From the NCBI GenBank assembly GCA_045538425.1, contig JAZSRJ010000075.1, forward strand, positions 1 through 19,209: 19,209 bases of DNA, in the 5' to 3' direction. The notes under the pieces are model-generated. The model did not search any database, was not told the origin of the DNA, and worked only from the letters and a program-made list of their open reading frames with translations. The DNA comes from CALVJJ01 sp045538425. GTDB lineage: Bacteria > Bacillota > Clostridia > Christensenellales > UBA1242. The translations under genes and the position numbers were made by a program. Shown in pieces: positions 17,501 to 19,209 of this stretch; the stretch's first letter is position 1; every line of letters begins with the position of its first letter.

Positions 17501-19125
17501 GTGGAGCATATACTGATACGCAAGGCAATGACAATCAATTTGACGGTGAAGAATCTTTTGTAGAGGTATTAACATTTGTTGGACAAGAAGATAGTGTAAC
17601 TCAATATGGTGGTATTACGCTAGATACCGAAAATAGTGAGATTGTGATCAGCGCTATTAATAAAGAAGTAAAAGTAAAAGTGACAACCACATATACCTGT
17701 GGCAATGGAACATTGGTTGCTTATACCATTGTAACCATTCAACCAAATGTGAAGATTGCGCCTAATACCAATATGATTCGTGTCTATGCGGGCTCAACAT
17801 TAACACCAGAAGTCTCTGGGTCTTCACCTTATAATCTCAGCATTGACAATATCTATAATGTAGCAGTTACAGCCTTTACGCTCACACCTACAGTGGTTAC
17901 TACAAGTGGTACTGCTATTCAACCAAGAATTGTGTTTGATTTGACAACAGACAACAACTTCCAAAATCAAGATTTGGCACAATATTTGTTTGTGGATACA
18001 ACTGGAAACATCCATTTCCGCAATGTTAGCGGTACTGTTAATGTATATATTCCATTTAGATTGGATCTAACAGGACAAAATGCAACTTATGCTAATTGTT
18101 ATAATTCTGCAACCTTATACTTTAGACTAACAATAGTAGAAAGTGTAACAGGTCTTGCATTGACTTCTACCTATGCATCTGCAACATCAACCAGTCCATA
18201 TGCATTTATGGATCAGTATGATCAAGACAATCAATTGTTGGTTAGAGATATTGTTACAATTCAACCAACAGAGATTACAATTGATACAGGTAATACTATT
18301 GCTCTTAGTATCAACAACATGTTGAACGAGTTTAGTGTGAGTGTAACTGGTCTTTGGAACAGCACTGGTAAAGCGATGATGATTAATGCAGACTATGCAT
18401 TAGTAAGTTATAGCAATGGTACAATTACCTTTGGTCCTTGTGATGAAGAATTAGTTCTTGAGATCACAATTGCGTTGTCTGGTAGAGATAGCGATGGTGT
18501 TCTTATTAGTCAATATCAAGTAATGACTTATGTAGAACTTCCACAAGTAACAGTATCACTATTAGAAGGTGATGAAACGACTGATAGTGGTAATATAGAG
18601 ATTGAAAGTGATACAGATAATTCTATTATGCAACTTAAGAAAGGTTACGATAATGGAGATATCTACACTATCTACTTCCAACAAGAAGATGTCTATACGC
18701 TAACAACTGACCAATCAATCAACAATAGTAAGACATATTATACTTTAAGTGGAGACACCTACGAGGTGGTTGCAACTCCAGTAGTGGGAGATATTGCTAC
18801 ATACTACGAACGTACAATAGTTGTTGATGCAGATGCGGGCGAAACATATGAGTTTGATGTTAGAGATTTATTCTTATATCAAACATCAGCAAAATCTGCA
18901 GATGAAACTTATGACTTAGATCTTAATACTTCAGTCTTTGTCTACACTATCAATGCTGAAAGTGGTGGGGAATGGATTGAGTATCTAGGTGACGGTAAGA
19001 TCCAAGTAACACTTGTAGATAATACAGTGACAGAAATCAACAATGCTAATGCATCTTGTGATGTCTTTGTCTATATCGGTACTCAAAACTATATGTTTAG
19101 TATAGCATTGGGTGATATTGTATAA
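11560..19125 (+). CDS. Giant N-terminally anchored extracellular protein with Ig-like/beta-sandwich repeats
   Basis: An uninterrupted frame of up to 2,546 residues from a GTG at 11485. The start is placed at the GTG at 11560 (2,521 residues) because AGGAG at 11548-11552 lies 7 nt upstream and the product then begins MKVLKILGWIFAG, a compact signal anchor. An ATG at 11509 would add a basic cytoplasmic tail but has no Shine-Dalgarno site. One membrane segment (about residues 5-25) precedes a wholly beta-rich exterior, rich in Thr, Ser, Asn, Asp and Tyr and poor in Cys. Near the N-terminus, the APANATNKKLTLKV stretch resembles BIG2 domains; the second half is a degenerate array (see the repeat entry). 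No LPXTG, SLH, cell-wall-binding or C-terminal membrane segment is seen, so anchoring is by the N-terminus. Adhesion or stalk-like function is inference only. A terminator follows directly. Confidence 0.82.
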   Translation: MKVLKILGWIFAGIMGSMTLLIGVLFLTGQFKVNTIELSSITFDEVEVDDTNVFQTTAIDGLNGAYVVADDFETSISFAPANATNKKLTLKVTEGAGIVSVPNQITAGQKFKVSLIRDANGYCEGGEVSITAYDSRGLTATSTPLTFFVDQSIQGLTTNLESTYKFSTSTQTFSVSSTPSSSLNPTNKPATYSSDITKPVSVEVYDTKANVTPVITNLTNLGNTVDVTSGVVKSNWSFVAGRDGETTIVVKSMDTYRLLQDYQALGVTSDNFLDKKEEANAFLNKYRMNILQFSIAYDVESMTTDSVEIGGKYKITREQVGNKYVYSYAIFDNEDDQYRQGYEFIAYHRRTADHDVIDVTKMQLDIDTYTSFQDAVQYLYITTAQKTLVINDQISELTSTDLVSMDVHNTWNYSISDLKEKLGVAILPASSTSNLDSYLYDIKTYGVRLVDGTYMIEDYATAEGEAKTEVETLVELLNSEYNFSDQNKEFGVLSIDDPLTQASLVVTNPAKVGDNWTISAYNKPESLSQKLYLIFTYKANVKLTSDAEETTEIIYYSLTQVDMVEESVSSIKFLYQLTDNNKILSTTIGGTSIGGQVYNNTFVLPSDYVQVKGAGNTTPTYTTVKYFASADSVAVNGKFVIKVNETPYTFNGVEYYEITETDRTTGRPVIVAQNASLYDTTRGYLPVEIYAFVVKTDINGDVIMKDGQYIDMSNGGTGNNSMNYIVRPFLDTLYAYTNFEGTEYILRNAEGTGYDVLYEYDGEVSMGEVSAIPEGAVTIVRADRTINVLIDQEFEVILTNKIIQSNGADYYAASKEIDYVGNFKRALEDTDLINNLGSYITFDGVALDSDGYNQDASFALGGAVYDSTLGVIRVTLRVKDNLDNHYINFQYKRNVDDVAVDTNPLVCRIEVKGEFLEISNTDSYQYYGASGYADHTQQAYPQDKVEEVTIKAAVVGNVASWKVQDYANRSEAFKSEYANYYAGQEISEDGTINSNYAFTLKGFGFTYGYNQSSNLDAGVFQESMILPSVAYQCVPYLVTYNQSEQVLTDASSYVALSVMADATTVSIDVQFLKAPVDPCNIVFVLNIFAYETTTEENVYAYDGKNYFQRYTIMTDWKVQLSQDQPQFDFKSFDENGYIETGSQVVNINSASNQSELKAGTRMILNGDATTSAALSVSLGGISTSDILNACTFEISQNNQSLLYFYWYDGNDWSTGANIAAGTNIQQLYIGANATNTTTSGTFTVSLLGYSQTYYIIVSSNIKIQYRLDSSSEWYDYNTLPTIEVDADTNYDLSQYFQVSKTTADDDGSVYSATFKVASGDLNYFSTISGTSITTGRAFDDKKILIAVGYQVQKAGEDPVGYTTSCSFYLLLKGTGSVESKQNEFETDNERQYLDVSISAGSKEFDLTQFVELGNGMTTNYQMDINWAGIAEDIRVALFGSSYATNAFDSTKLKISSNAYYAIVKDVPIEIYYKEVTFNGDVSSVELRKTIYYLNARFAPSVEFALSTDTITMEDGRTPDNTVWGSQTLYTKDDANSIIQLNNQLGNDEDLFYYGFDSATLYMGQEVYIGDVVTVVTERDGDTLLTLALVQQRSVQTTLTLTLKITTKYGSNIIQNLTIEVTPNYVVEVHYPLEDANGEKIRVGKSIDLLTSYLNQYPRLYVYQNINGEKVGLDTTGKEIVTNVTAWCSSIEETSRFTMNGSSVTLNSSATQNNLITLNVTLFNGIVVEYKVMRVDTTTSQLTYLTGEGDSVDNPISIYATQPFSINGYIGAGSNQVIGVLENQYDVPLFDNTNDTIGLYEKMYYTDSYHFGETATTYNVVLNIYDINAVAGDTVGVGYLYITVLPNIVIEATGTQLAANHSLPLSNYVTIERGYGTDELIIGGTGANVTYTSNNTDDEDLITITSNDGTYYIEYGENIVENMQVTITFVYHVDGIDRDYQQQVILTIIPDVNFNYYSGGITVNGSNTNGTYSISKQQWLVGGAYTDTQGNDNQFDGEESFVEVLTFVGQEDSVTQYGGITLDTENSEIVISAINKEVKVKVTTTYTCGNGTLVAYTIVTIQPNVKIAPNTNMIRVYAGSTLTPEVSGSSPYNLSIDNIYNVAVTAFTLTPTVVTTSGTAIQPRIVFDLTTDNNFQNQDLAQYLFVDTTGNIHFRNVSGTVNVYIPFRLDLTGQNATYANCYNSATLYFRLTIVESVTGLALTSTYASATSTSPYAFMDQYDQDNQLLVRDIVTIQPTEITIDTGNTIALSINNMLNEFSVSVTGLWNSTGKAMMINADYALVSYSNGTITFGPCDEELVLEITIALSGRDSDGVLISQYQVMTYVELPQVTVSLLEGDETTDSGNIEIESDTDNSIMQLKKGYDNGDIYTIYFQQEDVYTLTTDQSINNSKTYYTLSGDTYEVVATPVVGDIATYYERTIVVDADAGETYEFDVRDLFLYQTSAKSADETYDLDLNTSVFVYTINAESGGEWIEYLGDGKIQVTLVDNTVTEINNANASCDVFVYIGTQNYMFSIALGDIV
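15280..18560 (+). repeat. Degenerate tandem domain array (about 100-135 residues per unit) in the giant protein
   Basis: Protein-level repeats. Each unit ends in a beta strand of the type Y-x-I-x-V followed by P-N-V-x-I, then often a [V/A]-G-x-x-x-[D/P]-L-S-x-Y segment about 15-25 residues on. Clear copies of the P-N-V-like motif lie at 15331 (SSNIKI), 16051 (APSVEF), 16420 (TPNYVVE), 17092 (PNIVI), 17404 (PDVNF), 17743 (PNVKI) and 18541 (PQVTV). Weaker copies lie near 15660, 16745 and 18130. Spacing is about 305-405 nt. DLS-like segments include YDLSQYF, FDLTQFV, IDLLTSYL and LPLSNYV. DNA identity between units is low, so the array is old. Unit borders are approximate. Confidence 0.55.
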
Positions 19126-19137
19126 ACACTTACAAAG

Positions 19138-19173
19138 AAAAAGAAATAGAACATGTTTCTATTTCTTTTTTTT
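19138..19173 (+). terminator. Intrinsic terminator of the giant protein gene
   Basis: A 14-bp A/T-rich stem pairs 19138-19151 with 19157-19170 around a CATGT loop; the core arms are AAGAAATAGAA and TTCTATTTCTT. The T-run continues to 19173. It begins 12 nt after the stop codon and shows the gene ends naturally inside the window. Confidence 0.85.
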
Positions 19174-19209
19174 GTGTGAAAAACACTTGACAATTTTGCG
19201 AGGGGGGGG
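19174..19209. other. Right-hand edge with a possible -35 element and a terminal G run
   Basis: After the terminator there is a TTGACA at 19187-19192, which could be the -35 of a next promoter cut off by the window. The last bases are a run of eight G, foreign to this AT-rich sequence, and look like a sequencing or assembly end effect. Confidence 0.4.

Noticed and set aside
11560..19125. Sortase-anchored or S-layer (SLH) protein.
   Set aside because: No LPXTG-like motif, hydrophobic C-terminal tail, or SLH repeats are present; the protein ends in SIALGDIV directly before the terminator.
1..19209. Recoding of TGA, since all complete genes stop with TAA or TAG and none with TGA.
   Set aside because: Trp is coded by TGG in every gene, no frame is broken by internal TGA, and rarity of TGA is expected in a small AT-rich sample.
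1..19209. CRISPR arrays, insertion sequences, tRNA or rRNA genes.
   Set aside because: No direct-repeat array with spacers, transposase, terminal inverted repeats or cloverleaf/rRNA sequence was seen on reading both strands.

Overview
The window is an AT-rich, largely chromosomal core-genome segment that fits a low-GC Gram-positive anaerobe, probably a Clostridia-like member of the Bacillota. Three things point that way. rpsD sits inside the S13-S11-S4-alpha-L17 operon, whereas Bacilli keep it elsewhere. The sigma-A type promoters and purine-rich Shine-Dalgarno sites are of Gram-positive style. Rubrerythrin is present, which is typical of anaerobes. The species cannot be named from this sequence. 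The standard genetic code reads through every gene without problems.

Layout. 12-3204 is the distal end of the large ribosomal protein operon (rpmJ, rpsM, rpsK, rpsD, rpoA, rplQ), closed by a strong terminator. A 167-nt spacer between rpmJ and rpsM folds into at least five hairpins, the last followed by a U-run. This is the position where E. coli carries the S4 autoregulatory site of its alpha operon. 3282-6729 is a two-gene unit: a 693-residue membrane-anchored protein with Ig-like repeats, then the replication-stress ATPase rarA. 6731-7318 is a monocistronic rubrerythrin gene whose promoter contains two nested perfect dyads. A bidirectional terminator separates it from a converging gene (7362-8087, minus strand). 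That gene encodes a glycerophosphodiesterase-fold protein that has lost its catalytic histidines and acidic metal ligands. From a divergent intergenic region, lepA and hemW run rightwards with a 1-nt stop/start overlap.

11417-19170 is one transcription unit with a perfect consensus promoter. It encodes a roughly 2,520-residue surface protein: an N-terminal membrane anchor, then a very long beta-rich exterior made of degenerate repeats of about 100-135 residues, with no C-terminal sorting signal. The window ends in a run of G that looks like a contig end.

There is no gene-free stretch above 300 bases, no tRNA, rRNA, CRISPR array or insertion sequence. The least-explained parts are the rpmJ-rpsM leader, the degenerate phosphodiesterase, and the two large Ig-like surface proteins lying among housekeeping genes.
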